64,000 nt of DNA from Papio anubis (lineage: Eukaryota > Chordata > Mammalia > Primates > Cercopithecidae): the NCBI RefSeq assembly GCF_008728515.1, contig NC_044976.1:31519376-31583375 (forward strand), in the 5' to 3' direction. Shown here piece after piece: positions 11,501 through 23,900 of the stretch. Under the pieces are notes generated by a model. The model had not been told where the DNA came from and made no database searches. It worked only from the letters and a program-made list of their open reading frames with translations. Position numbers and translations under genes: made by a program. Within the stretch, counting starts at the first letter, position 1. Each line of letters opens with the position of its first letter.

Positions 11501-14500
11501 TCTATTCCTGTGCTTCCTCTCCTATCCCATTCTCTCCCCACCCTGTGCTGCTCATGGAAAACTGAAAGCAATTGTTTTAGGATAAACTAGGCTACTATAC
11601 ACCAAGGGTGGAAATCAAGCTCATAAGGCTTGAATCAATTCATATAGATCAGGGTATATATTAATACATCCTTAACTTTTTGAGATTAATAAAAACAAAG
11701 ATCATGATTTAACTCCAGCATTATCCTGGATCAAAAAAAAAATCCTTTTGTTTAGAGTACTGCAGTAAAGGGTCTTCCTGATTCCAGTTTCTTCTCTCTG
11801 TAATCCAGCTTAGAGAGTGCAAACTAATCTTCCTAGTGCACAGATCTGATCTCTCACTAAAAACTGCCAGGGACTCTCCTTTGTCTACAGTTGTCTAAAG
11901 CCCCTGGCAAGAATTCAGGATCTCTTTTCAACATAAACCACCCTTGTAATTTTTATTATTTATTTGACCCAAGCAATCTTTACTATTCACTGTACCCTGT
12001 ACAGAGTATATGCCTTTTCTCATACTGTCTAGAGTGCCACAAATCAAATTCTAGTCACCATTCTCTGGCCTTTACAGCTGACAGGACTTTCCCCTTTCTC
12101 TGAGATGACATTCAGGCTGCTTTGCTTTGCACTGCCCTCAGAGAAGCAGTGTGCCCAGAAGTCAAGTATGAGCTCTTGAGCCAAAATGCTTGGATTTGAA
12201 TTCCAACTCTGCTGCTTACCAGCTGTGTGACATGGGGTGAGTGAGTTACTTGACCTCTCTGTACCTCTGTATCATCATCTTTATTTATTTATTTATTTAT
12301 TTATTTTTGAGACGGAGTCTCGCTCTGTCGCCCAGGCTGGAGTGCAGTGGCCGGATCTCAGCTCACTGCAAGCTCTACCTCCCGGGTTTACGCCATTCTC
12401 CTGCCTCAGCCTCCCGAGTAGCTGGGACTATAGGCACCTGCCACCTCGCCCGGCTAGTTTTTTGTATTTTTTAGTAGAGACGGGGTTTCACCATGTTAGC
12501 CAGGATGGTCTCGATCTCCTGACCTCATGATCCGCCCGTCTCGGCCTCCCAAAGTGCTGGGATTACAGGCTTGAGCCACCGCGCCCGGCCATCATCATCT
12601 TTAAAATAGAGGTAAGGGTTATACCTATCTCAGAGTTATTTCAGTAAGTGACTTATTTCTTTTGGTAGGCAGAATTTATGTGAGTCATTTGTTTCCTCCA
12701 AAATATCTTGAATTTAGTAGATGCTCAATCAATACTGCTGAATGAATGAATGAATGACAGACAACATGGTGGGACTTGTTTATCCTACAAAACTTGTTCT
12801 CAAGGCTTCAAGTATTCAAGAAACAGCTCAGTGTCCCAGAAATGCTGGGACTCTTGCCTCAAAGTATATGGGAGCTGCAAGCATACCAGCTACAGTTGCA
12901 GGACTACTTATGCACTCATTTTCCTAGAAGTCTACTATAATTGATTAGAGTTTGATGTTACCTGGCCTACAGGCAAGGAGAGTATGCCTGTGGGAGAGGA
13001 ATGGCAGATCTTTTTACTAGCCACTACTCTTAAGGGAAGATATACTTTCAACCATTCATTCACTCAACAAACAACTTATTAAGCACCCACCACACACCAA
13101 GTACTATGGTTGGTACTGGCTAAAACATGGTCCCTAGACGAGATTACAGTTTAGTAAAAGAGACAGATGGTAGACAGATACTCTCAGCATAATTTGGTAA
13201 ATATTATGATAGGCGATAAGCACAGAATATTGAGAACACGCAAAAGGGGATTCAGCTTTGGAAGGAGAGCAGAGAAGGTTTCCCAGAGTAAGTGTTTAAC
13301 ATGATTCAGAGTTAGGAAGATGACAAAAGGAACAGCATTCGGGAAGACTCAGAGGCATAAAATACTGTGGGGAATTCAGGGATCTCCAGGTCATCATGTA
13401 TAGTTGAACCCCAAGGTGTCTAACAGAGAGGAGTCAGAAGAGGAGGCAGTTTTTGGCTGAGTCTAAGTTATGCTAGCACCTTCTAGGGGCTGCTCATCCC
13501 TAAAGATGTTTCATGTGATTAGGCTTCAGGAGGGAACTAAGGTTGGGGTTGGCTCTAGAGGTCAGTGCTCCGCATACACAAGAATAGACAAGGAAGCTCC
13601 TTTTGGAAAACTCTAAAGCAATAGCCACACAAATTTTCCGTGATGCATTCCCTTGGCTTGGGGTCGGGAGGAGTTTGATAGGGGAAGTAGAGCTAAGGGA
13701 AGTTTCCCTGTAAGAAACTTATAAAACGGTGTTGGGTTGCCAGCTGCAGGGGCACTCTGTGATAGTCTGATTATGCTTAAACGTTTTCAGGCCTCTTCTG
13801 CAGTCCTCTGGAAAAACTACCAAATACTGGCTATGTACAGGATTCTTTGCTAAGCAGCTTGGAGCATTATAAAAGAAACTGTTATCTGCATCTCTGCCCC
13901 TAGCCTGCCCTTGGCAGAGGATGGCAGTATAGCATAAGTGGATAAAGGCCTGGGTTTTAGAGTCAGTCAGATCTGGGTTTAAATCTTGGCTCTGACACTG
14001 ATAGGCTGTGCAATCTTAGATAAATTGCTCAACCTCTCTGTATCTTGACTTGCTGTTCTGTAAACGGTGATACATACCACATAGTTGTTAGTATAAAATG
14101 GAATATTTTGTTTAAACCACAGAGATTCACTGCCTTTGCTCAACACTTGGTACCTAGTAGATGCTCAGTAAATGGTAGCTATTCTTAAAATACTATCTGT
14201 TACTGTGTGTTGCTTTGAACTTCTCAAAGAATTTTTATCATTTAAATCTCATTTATTTCTAACAAGAAGCCCATGAAGCAATTGAGAAGTGTTTTTATTT
14301 TACAAGCAAGAACTGAGAGTAGTTTCCAAGTGACTTGTACAATGCAGTAAGTGAAGGGAAACTTGACTTCATTTGACAGGTGAGGCATGGTGCCTTGCAT
14401 ATTACAAGATGCTGATGGCCAAGTGAATAACAAAAGTCAGTAAGGACGAGCGAGTACAGCAAGCCTAGGAGTATTAGTTGCAGGCAGTTGGGAATTCTGG

Positions 14501-17500
14501 AGGCAATCTTGGAGACATGGACAACAAAAGGGGATTGTTATGCCAGGAGGCAGGGAGGGAAAGGGCCAAGAAAGTCACAAAGGGGTAGGAGTCGGAGAGA
14601 GAGACAACAGCATATTTGCTTGGCCATAACAGAGGGTCTGCATGAGGACACCAGGAGCAGTCAGAGAGGTGCAGTGGGCAGTGGGGGGAGGGTCTTGAAG
14701 GTCCCCCACGGAGTCAGATAGTCAGTCAGAAGTCATTAACATGATATTTAGTGAGCCCTTACTATAGACTAGGCATTCCAGCTGATCAAGGAGGACGTAA
14801 AGACACAGTGAACGTTTTTTTTCTTTTTTTTTTTTTTTGAGATGGAGTTTCGCTCTTGATGTCCAGGCTGTAGTGCAATGGCACGATCTCGGCTCACTGC
14901 AACCTCCGCCTCCCAGGTTCAAGCAATTCTCCTGCCTCAGCCTCCCAAGTAGCTGGGATTACAGGCATGAGCCACCACACCCGGCTAATTTTTGTATTTT
15001 TAGTAGAAACGGGGTTTCACCATGTTGGCCAGGCTGGTCTCAAACTCCTGACCTCAAGTGATCCACCTGCCTCGGCCTCCCAAAGGGCTGGGATTACAGG
15101 CATGAGCCACTGTGCCGGGCTACAGAGAAGGTTTTTAAACAAGAAGGAAATAACAGTCTCTGAGGGAGATAATTCTAGCAGTTGTGAGTAGGATGTCCTG
15201 GCGATCAGTTAAGCCTCATCCCGTCAGCAGGCCTTAAGTAAAGCAGGAAGCCAAAACAAGAGGAAATGTCATCAGAACCTGGTGACAAACTGGTGACAAG
15301 CTGGGTAGTGATGGAGCATGGGAATGAGGGAGGTTTTTCTCTGTGCCAGTCACTTGTGCAGGCCATCTCAGTCATTTACAGCCTGTGGGAAATATAATCA
15401 CCTCTGTTTTACAGATGAGGAAATGGAGGTTTACAGAGCTGAAGTAACTTGATCATAGTCATTAAACTAATAGGTGATGAAACTGGGGTCTGAAACCAGG
15501 TTAACTCCGAAGCCCACTGCTTTTCCCACTGTAACGCTCTGCCTCCCTGGTGGCTCTGACACCAACAGGCTGTGCAATCTTAGATAAATTGCTTAACCTC
15601 TCCGGATCTAGACGTGCTGTTCTGTAAACGGTGATACATACCACATAGTTGTTAGTATCAAACGGAATATTTTGTTTAAACCACAAAGAGGTTCACTGCC
15701 TTTGCTCAATGCCTAGTAGATGCTCAGTAAATGCTCAGTAGTATTTAAAAATACTACCAGTTATCTGAATGTGAAGTCAAAATAACTCTGTGAGTCTGGG
15801 GTGCAGGAGGACCTTGCAATTGTGGACAGTGCTCAGGATACGGTAGAGGGGCCCTTTCCAGAGAGGAAGATGCAGGGTTTTTGTTTTACAAATTCTCCAA
15901 ATTAAAAAAAAAAAAAAAAAACAACTTGTATGCAGGTGGGGTGATGTCTATCCTATAGATAGCTGAAATGTATGGGGAGAAGGGAGGAGGACAGGGATGG
16001 ATGTGTATTAGGAAGTCACTGGCAGACAGGTGGTGGATGTCTGAAAGGTATGAACCAACAAACTCCTCTGTGAGTGAAACACAGGCCACAGGACTGAGTT
16101 TTAGGAGACCCACAGCTAATGGCAGAGGGCAAGGGAAAAGGAAGGAGGGTCCCACTTACACACACAGATGGTCACACGCGCACACAGCCACTCTGGGCTT
16201 AGGTGCTTCCCAGTGCCAGCTGAGATCCTCTTCCTCCTGTTCCATTCTTGAAACTTACTCATTTTTCAAAGCACAAGTCAAATTTCTGCAGCCCTCATTA
16301 GAATTTAAACTCTTGTTCATCTCTTTAATACCCATAGTGTTCAGCGTAATGTTTGGCACATAATAGGTGCTAAATGAGTATCTGTTGAGCCACATAATTA
16401 AAGGGACAAATGGTTTGGGGATGACAGTGACTCTGAGCCATACCTCTTTCATTTGTGAAATGGAATAATCACCATTAAGATTAAGTGAGATATGTAGGTA
16501 AAGCATTTAGTACGGTACGTGGAACATGGCTGTTCTTTAACTGGTAAGTATTATTATTAGTCCACAGCAACCGGGGAAATAGTCTAATAGAAGCCTAGCA
16601 TGAAGAATTTTGGGAAAGAAGAAACATCCACCAAGGCCAAGTCCCTTTGTGTGTCAGTCGGCTTTCTCTCTCACACATACACGCACACAAGCTCGTATGC
16701 ACAGGGAAAGATGTTAAGCAAAACATAAAGCTCCTCCACTGATAGCCTATATCATCTGGATTTTTCTCCCAACATAAAAAGAGATTCTTAGTCATCTAAA
16801 TTTGGTGCTACCGTGGATAGTTGAAATGACCTCCATGGCTGGTTCCATGATTTTAACATCAAAATCGCTGGGGATTTCTAGCGGATGACAGTCCCACCTG
16901 TATGCTTTGGTTTTTATTGGATTCCTTAGGTAAAAGTGTGCTTGCAGTTTGGAGGCTGCTTTGGGAGGGAAACAGGGTGCCCAAGAATCCTAGAATCAGC
17001 AACATCGCGTTGTCCAGCCTATCGCAGACAGAAATCACTGCCCCTGCACAAAACGCTCTCTGTGTTCAAACAAAGCAGCTGTGTGGCCTTCCAGCAGAGT
17101 TCTCGCTCCTCAGCTGAGACCTGAGGCGGGCTGAGGATGCAGAACAAAGACCTGGCATCTGGAGGCCCAGCTGGGTGAAAGGGCCCCAGCTTTTCAACAA
17201 CCCGACAGTTCCCTTTTATCACAGCGTATCCCTCCCGGTCAGCAACTTTCTCCTCACCTTTGGGCCTGAGTGTGCACCCAAAGCCAGGAGTTTATCCACT
17301 AGAATGAGAACTCCAAAAACCAAGTCTCCTATCTGGGGCTGTGGCCCACTTCCTTAGGACTCGGCTTCCCTGGAGGCCAGGCCCAAGGGACCCCTGCTGC
17401 CTGCCCCTCTTCTGCCCTCCGTTGCTCAGTCCTCATGTCAGTGAGAAGGGCAAGCCAGGCCCTTCTCCTTCCCCTCCAAAGCCCAGCCTCTTAGGCTCTG

Positions 17501-17751
17501 TTCTCCGCCCCTTACTCCCCTCCCCCACCTGATCCCCCACCCCTTTTCTCGGCATAAGGGACCTTTTCTATTTGCAGAGCCTAAAGAAGCTGGTTGCCAA
17601 GGTGACAGGAGCAGGAACAGCAGGGAGCTTGCCATGGGGGAGGGGCTTTGCCCCCAAACAGCTGTCAGTGGGAGCAGTCCCAGCTGGGACTGGAGGGTCT
17701 GCCTGCTCTGGGAGGAAGCAGCCCCCAGGAGAACACATTCCTCTCTGCCAT

Positions 17752-17795
<44 letters not shown>

Positions 17796-17907
17796 ACTGC
17801 AAGTCTCCACTGGTTACTTTCCCTGGGGGCAGCCAGCCAGCCAGCTCAAAAAATGCTCCAATAACAAACAAAAAATGCGTGCACGCTCGCTTGCTTTCTG
17901 TCTCCCA

Positions 17908-17943
<36 letters not shown>

Positions 17944-20900
17944 TGCTCAAGCACGCTGTTCTCTCCTGCTCTCAGATCCCTTGGTTCATTGACAGTGGGT
18001 TGGCTGGGCAGGAGGCCAGAAGTCACCTCTGCCCAGGGAACTGTGTAGCCCAAGACAGGTGCTGCTCCTGGCTGCCCTGCACTAGGTCCTAAGAATGATT
18101 TCAGTCCTTTTTGTCCAGGAGCCCCGAGAGGATCTTCCCCTACTAAACCTCCCCAGCTGCCTTCCATCTGGGAGGTGGGAGTCGGGGAGCGCAATCTCCA
18201 GGCTTACAGAGAGGAAGGGGTGGGAGAGAGGAAGAATGAACGGGATAGTGGGAGGCAGAACAATGCAGGCCCACTGCTTTGTGTCTCTGGGGAGAGGTTC
18301 TTTGTGGGACTGCAGCTCACAGCTGCTCCAGAGAAAGTTCTGTGAAGCCACTGGTCTCTGCACTGCATTCTAGCCAGGCACTGTTAGGCTTAGGCCCTTG
18401 GGCCTCAAGCCTGTCACCTGTTGGTGTTTACCTTTACATGGGGTCTCCACCAGACTCTGCAAACCCTGAATAGGCTTAGACCTCCCCAGACTCTTTCAGC
18501 TTTGGGTCAGAAACAGGAAAGGCTGAGGAGGCCCCAGATTACTGTAAGAAGTGAGAGGGACAATCTGGCTTGAGATGAAGAATAGTGTTTGACTTGGCCC
18601 CCAGTCCTGCCACTTACTACTTAGGTGACTTTGAGTGCGTGACAGCTGTAGTAAGCTCCTGGAGAACCTCTCTGAGCTTCAGTTTGCTCATCTGTAAAAT
18701 GGATAAGGACACCTACTGGACAGGGATCTTTACAGGGTTTAAAGAAGCGTGATGCGTACAACTCAGGGCACGTTATCTAGCACATGGTGGACGTCCTGTG
18801 AATGCTGGTCCCGTTTCTGTCCAGTTTTCTTGAGAACTGAGTTGCCTAGCAGCCTTAGGAGGAACCCAAGAACTAGTCTTTCTTTTCAACAGTGTTAGAA
18901 CTTGGGGTGCTGGCTTAGATTTAGAAAGAGGTTACATTTCGGCCTGGGCCGGAAGGGGGTTCTCAGGAAGGCTTGAGATGCAGATAGTCCTCCAGGGCAT
19001 ATGCAGATTGAACAAGAAACTAGAAGTGCCCATTTGGGGTCTCAGCTCTAGTCCAAGCTGCTTTCAACGCATTGAAAGAGCCCCCAGTCTACCCTTCTGA
19101 GCCTGACTTTCTTTTTCCATAAAAGGAAGAGGCTGGGCCACTTTCTGGAGAAAGCCATGCCAGACAGTGAGAAACATCTGAAGCCACAGGGCCGTGAGGC
19201 CTCCGTGGGGAGGCGCCTTTCTTGGCTCAGCGGTGACTGCTGGAATGCAGCGACTGACCCTTTGCCCCTGGGTGATTTCTGAAGCCTCGAGAAGGTGAAT
19301 GAGGGATTTTGACCCCGTTTCCTCCTAACTCAGTGCCATGTGCACTGCTTTGCTTTTCTCTGCCTGGGAACCTTCCCCACTCTGTCTGTCGGGTCACGTG
19401 CTCATGCCGCAAGGCTCATGTGCAGTGTCCTCTGAGGGACGGCGTCTCTGACCCATTCTGCCTGGCAGGCAGCTGACCATCTGTGCCCACACTGTGCCTG
19501 GTACTTAGTCCTAAAATAGAATTTATGAAGTGGAATGGATTTGCTTCTATATCTGGCTCCCTTCTTTTGACTGCACACTCCTTTAGGGAAAAAAAAATCC
19601 TATCCTATTTTGCCAAAGATGTATTGAGATATATTCTTAATGTATTTTCTCAAGAAAAAGACCCGCAGGTTAGATTGGATGGTAAAATGGTTTGAGAGAG
19701 GACTGCAGTTAGTGGTTGTCTCAGGGATGCGATCAGCGTGACTCTCTCTTTAATGCAAAGCCGTGTGCTCTGCCACTCTATTTATTTCTATGGTAAAATA
19801 GCGTGGTCTTGTTGCCTAGACCGATAGGCCTGGCTTCTTGGGCTCTTGGCAGATGTTCCCATGAAAGATTGCCTACAATGGGCAGCATGCGGATAGTTTT
19901 AGTAGGCAGGGAAAGGGGTCTAGCAGGGCATGTGGATTCACTGGACCTGCCTCACAAGCAAGCTCCTAGATTTATTCTCAAGTGTCACCCTCACTGGCAA
20001 GCCTTTCCTAGCTCCTCTCCTCAAGGCCAGATAGCTCCTCTGTTCTGACAGCGCTCAGAGCTTAGATCTATTATGGCATATGCACTGCACTTATATCTGT
20101 CTCCCCAGCTAGACTGTGGAGGGCAGAACCTGAGTCTCATTTATCTCTGCACACCTAGAATTGGCAACATGACTGGCAAATACTAATCAACAAATGCTTG
20201 CTGAATGATGAGAAAAAATAAACTTCCTACATTCCCATCTCCCTGTCTGGTTCTCACATGCTTCTGGCTAGCCCCTGGCCTTTTTGCTGAGTCTTGGAGA
20301 ATTTCAAAATAGTTCAACCGCCCACCTCCAGCCACTCCAGGTTGTGCCCACAGCTCCAAAGCTATGGCTGTGTACCCTGATTCATCGCTGTGCCCACTGT
20401 GCAGAAGGACTCCTTTATTCCAGCTGACATGGCTGCCCTGCATAAAGTTAGACCAGAAGCATGGCACAAAGCCAGGAGCTGATGGACTCTTCCAGACAGG
20501 GAGGGAGAAGAGAAAGACCCATGGCTGGTATCTTTGCAAATCCATGGGAAAAAGGAAAGTCTGAAAGTCTCCTTCTGACTCATGGCCCTGGGTTTTCTGG
20601 GAAAGGATTCCTGCTTCCTGAAGACCTTACCTGGTGCAATGAGGGGGTGGGCAGCCACAGCAGGAACCGTCCGGCTGAGCCCAGCCCGGCCCTCCATGCT
20701 CCCTGGCACACTGCTGTTGCCATCTCCTTTCTTGAGTGGCTCCATCACACTGTCAGCTATGCCAGGCTTGGCACCTGCGGGGGAAGCCTGAGCAGTATTT
20801 CTGCTCTGTGCTGGGGTAGGCAGAGGTTGGCTACTGCCTGGCGTGGGTTTCAGGGCCAAGCTGGGCAGGACAGGCTGAGTGGGGGTGGGGCCCGAGGCTG

Positions 20901-23900
20901 CTGCTGCTGGCGTCTGCTGTGTTCGGAGGGTCAAGTTCTGTACCTGGAAAAGAGGGGTCTGTGGGAGTCCAGAGAATGTGGTAGGAGCAATGCCAGTACA
21001 CAACTAAGAGGGAGAGAGGGATGGATCCAGGGATGGCTGAATAGAACAGGAGGTTGTCAAATCAGAGAGAGAGAGAATGCGTTAGGGGCTGGAAGAGGAA
21101 CCAGAAGCACGTGGAGTTGCTAAAGAAGGCCAGAGAGTTCACTGTGACTGCATCCAGCAGCAGAAGAGGCTGAGTTCTGAGAAAGGCCTGCTGCCCAGCT
21201 GGGCAGGCAGGGGTGGGGAGGCAGGGCTCTGTCCCTTCTGTTGACCTCCCTCCTCCCCTACACTTTCAGGACTGGATGCACACCACCCAGAAATAATTCC
21301 CAGCGTCGGGGAGCATGGGGCTTCCCGCACTGGAAAAGGCCAGGGCAAAAGTGGAAGTTAACTGACCAGCAAGGTCACCAGGCAAATAATCTTGTCTCAG
21401 AATAAGGTTGCCACTGGCCCTTCCAAGACTGCCGGCATGCTGACTCAGCCTGGTCCCTGGCGCCCTCTGCTGGACACATGGAGGCTGTGCCAGACTGAAA
21501 ATCCTGCTAACAGCCCTCTCCCATCGCCCTCCCCATTCTGTAGATGAGGATGGGGAGAGGCGAGTGGTAGGGGTTCCTTCCGCCGCTGCCCACAGAATCT
21601 TCCCAGCCACAGTAGTATCTGTGCACTCCTAGCAGAGCAGGACATGTCTCTGCTCCCTCTTCCATGCCATTTTTCTCGAGTCCTGGCAGCGGTACCATGT
21701 GTAACCAGAGTGGGACTTTCCACTTAAGGAGCAGCAGCAGCCAGACCAGCAATCCTGGGGCAGGTGTAAAGCATGGAGGGTAGCACAGCCCAGCCCTCCC
21801 TGGCAATCATGCTGGCCTCAGCAGGCTGCCCTCTGGCTCCTGACCTGTGTTTGAGGGAACAAAACAGAGCCAGGAGGGGCCGAGGCCTTCTGGAGGAGGG
21901 TAGACGCACAGGCCTGGGGGCACTGGGGTGTCCTGTCTCCCGCTTGCTTTCCTAGCTGATCCCAGCCTCTCCTTGTGCCCCTCCCCAGTATCAGTGCCCC
22001 TCTACGGGGGTGCCCACCCCCCTGCCCTCCCACAAGCATGGAGTCCTCACCTGGGCGGGGGTGGGGGGCCGGGCGGGGGAGCCAGTGCCGAGCTCAGGCT
22101 GCACAGTAGCGACGGTGGCCGTGGGCGTGAAGATGAGCTGAGGGGACAAAGGAACAGTGCCGCCTAGGCTCCTAGCTACCTGCACCAGGTTACCTGGCTG
22201 GGCCTGGAATCACAGGAAACGAGGCGCCTTTTACCTGCCCAATGTGGACTCAGCCACAGGACACAACTGTTTAGCCCAGGACCGGCTATGAGGAAGGGCA
22301 GGACGGTAGAAGCAGAAAGACAAGGAAGGGGGAGTCCAGGGGGAGCGCCTGCCTTTCTCCAGAGGCTCGTTGCGTACTGATCCAGGCTTGGTGCAGGGGT
22401 GGGTGGGGAGAGCCGCTCTGGGGCTACACCAAAGCCGAGTTCCCTTCAGAACCCTCTGTGAGGGGCTCATCCTAGGGGAGACCGATATCCCCAGGATACA
22501 CTGAAGCCACTGCCTCCTCAGCATCCTGGGAAGCGAGACGGATGCCCTAGGACCACTTTGCAGGTCTAACCCCCTGCTGAACCCAGGCCTGAGCCAGGAC
22601 GAGACTGCCCTCCAGGGGATCAAGTTCGATGTATCCTTTTGGTCATTTTCTAGTCAAAGTTAGGTTCAGAGGGGCCTGGAGACAACAACGGCAGAGGAAG
22701 CGGACTGCCTGGAGCCGTCCTCGTGTCTGAATCCCATCCTGTGGGGTGCAGGATCCATGGTGTTCTCTGCATGACACCTCGACCTCCGTGGGAGTCTACC
22801 TCTGCGTCAGTGTGGATGTGCTGGTGCCTTGACAGGGTGATTTCCCTAGAACTCTGCAATAGCGCAGCTGTGCTTGTTCCTCCGTGGGTGTATGCCCTGC
22901 TCTGGGGAGGGAGGCAGACAGGCAGGCGTCACGACCCCAGTGGAGTAGAACACAGGGACAAGAAACCTGCAGACACAGTCAGCTTTGGGCAGCAGCATCA
23001 CAGTGTGTCTGTCCAGTTCCCTAGGAGATGGAAGTCTGTTTCATGCCTTGTGCCTAAGAGGCTGTTCCCTGGGGATGGAGATGGGCTTCAAATGATGAAC
23101 TCGGAGCCAAGAGCAAATGTGTGGGACCAAGACCAGACAAGCTCTGAAGGTTACGTCCTGGCCATAAGAGCAAAGAGAGGGGTGGGACTGTGTTACTTTT
23201 GGGATAGTGTGTCAAGGGCCCGCAGGAGCAGACTTTAGAATGGGAGGTATGAAACACGACCCACGGCGACTGAGCCCTAGCTGAGGCTGCATGCTATTGC
23301 CACCCAGGGAGTATGCTGCCATTTTCCCAGGGCATTCTCCTAAATCTTAGGGACTTGGTAGGCTCTTAAGGACTTTTGCACCCCTCAGGGACAGGTACAA
23401 AGGAAAGAACTGGTGCTATCCTGAGTACATCCTGCCCAAACAAGCTCACCTGACCTCTGATTAGAATGGGGGCCCAGCTGGGAGGGCAATGGAGGCACGC
23501 TGAAGCTGGTAAGCATCTTTGGCCCTTGACTTAGAGGTGGCCAGTCCTTGTAAGGATGGTGGGAAGGGGAAGACCCCATTTCTGTCAAGCACATGGATGT
23601 CTGGGTGTCCAGGACCACCTGGGCATGAACCACTCTGCCCATCCTGATTAATTTTGAGGAGTTTCTGATAAGGGGACACTTCTGTTTCACTCTAGGAGGC
23701 GAAGGAAAGGTGGCATCGCAGGTAACTTTCTCTGTTTCAGCCTGGAGCCCCACCCTTCGTGACTCCTCGAGGCTGTACCAAAGCTTCCACTCAGCCTTCC
23801 AGGCCCCCTTCTTTATCCCACCCCTCATCTCCTTCCCCTGCCCCTAGTGCTTCCTCCCCACCCTTATCCAGCTCCCAGCTTCTCTGCCTCTGTCCTGGTG

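Larger units (their letters stand above)
9216..20630 (-). other. PHC2: PHC2 intron between exons 7 and 8 (11.4 kb)
   Basis: Holds L2 and MIR fragments around 9330-10290, an AluYR inserted in a MIR at 12282-12590, a direct duplication at 13988-14202 and 15552-15763, an Alu at 14816-15120, a 43-nt poly-C at 17753-17795 followed by an AC microsatellite at 17911-17940, a MIR at about 18595-18825, and L2 at about 19940-20205. The stretches 10300-11780 and 16600-17750 show no element I can name. No exon is supported. Confidence 0.85.

Noticed and set aside
17438..18048. Poly-Pro and poly-Gly open frames
   Set aside because: Products of the 43-nt poly-C and the AC repeat.
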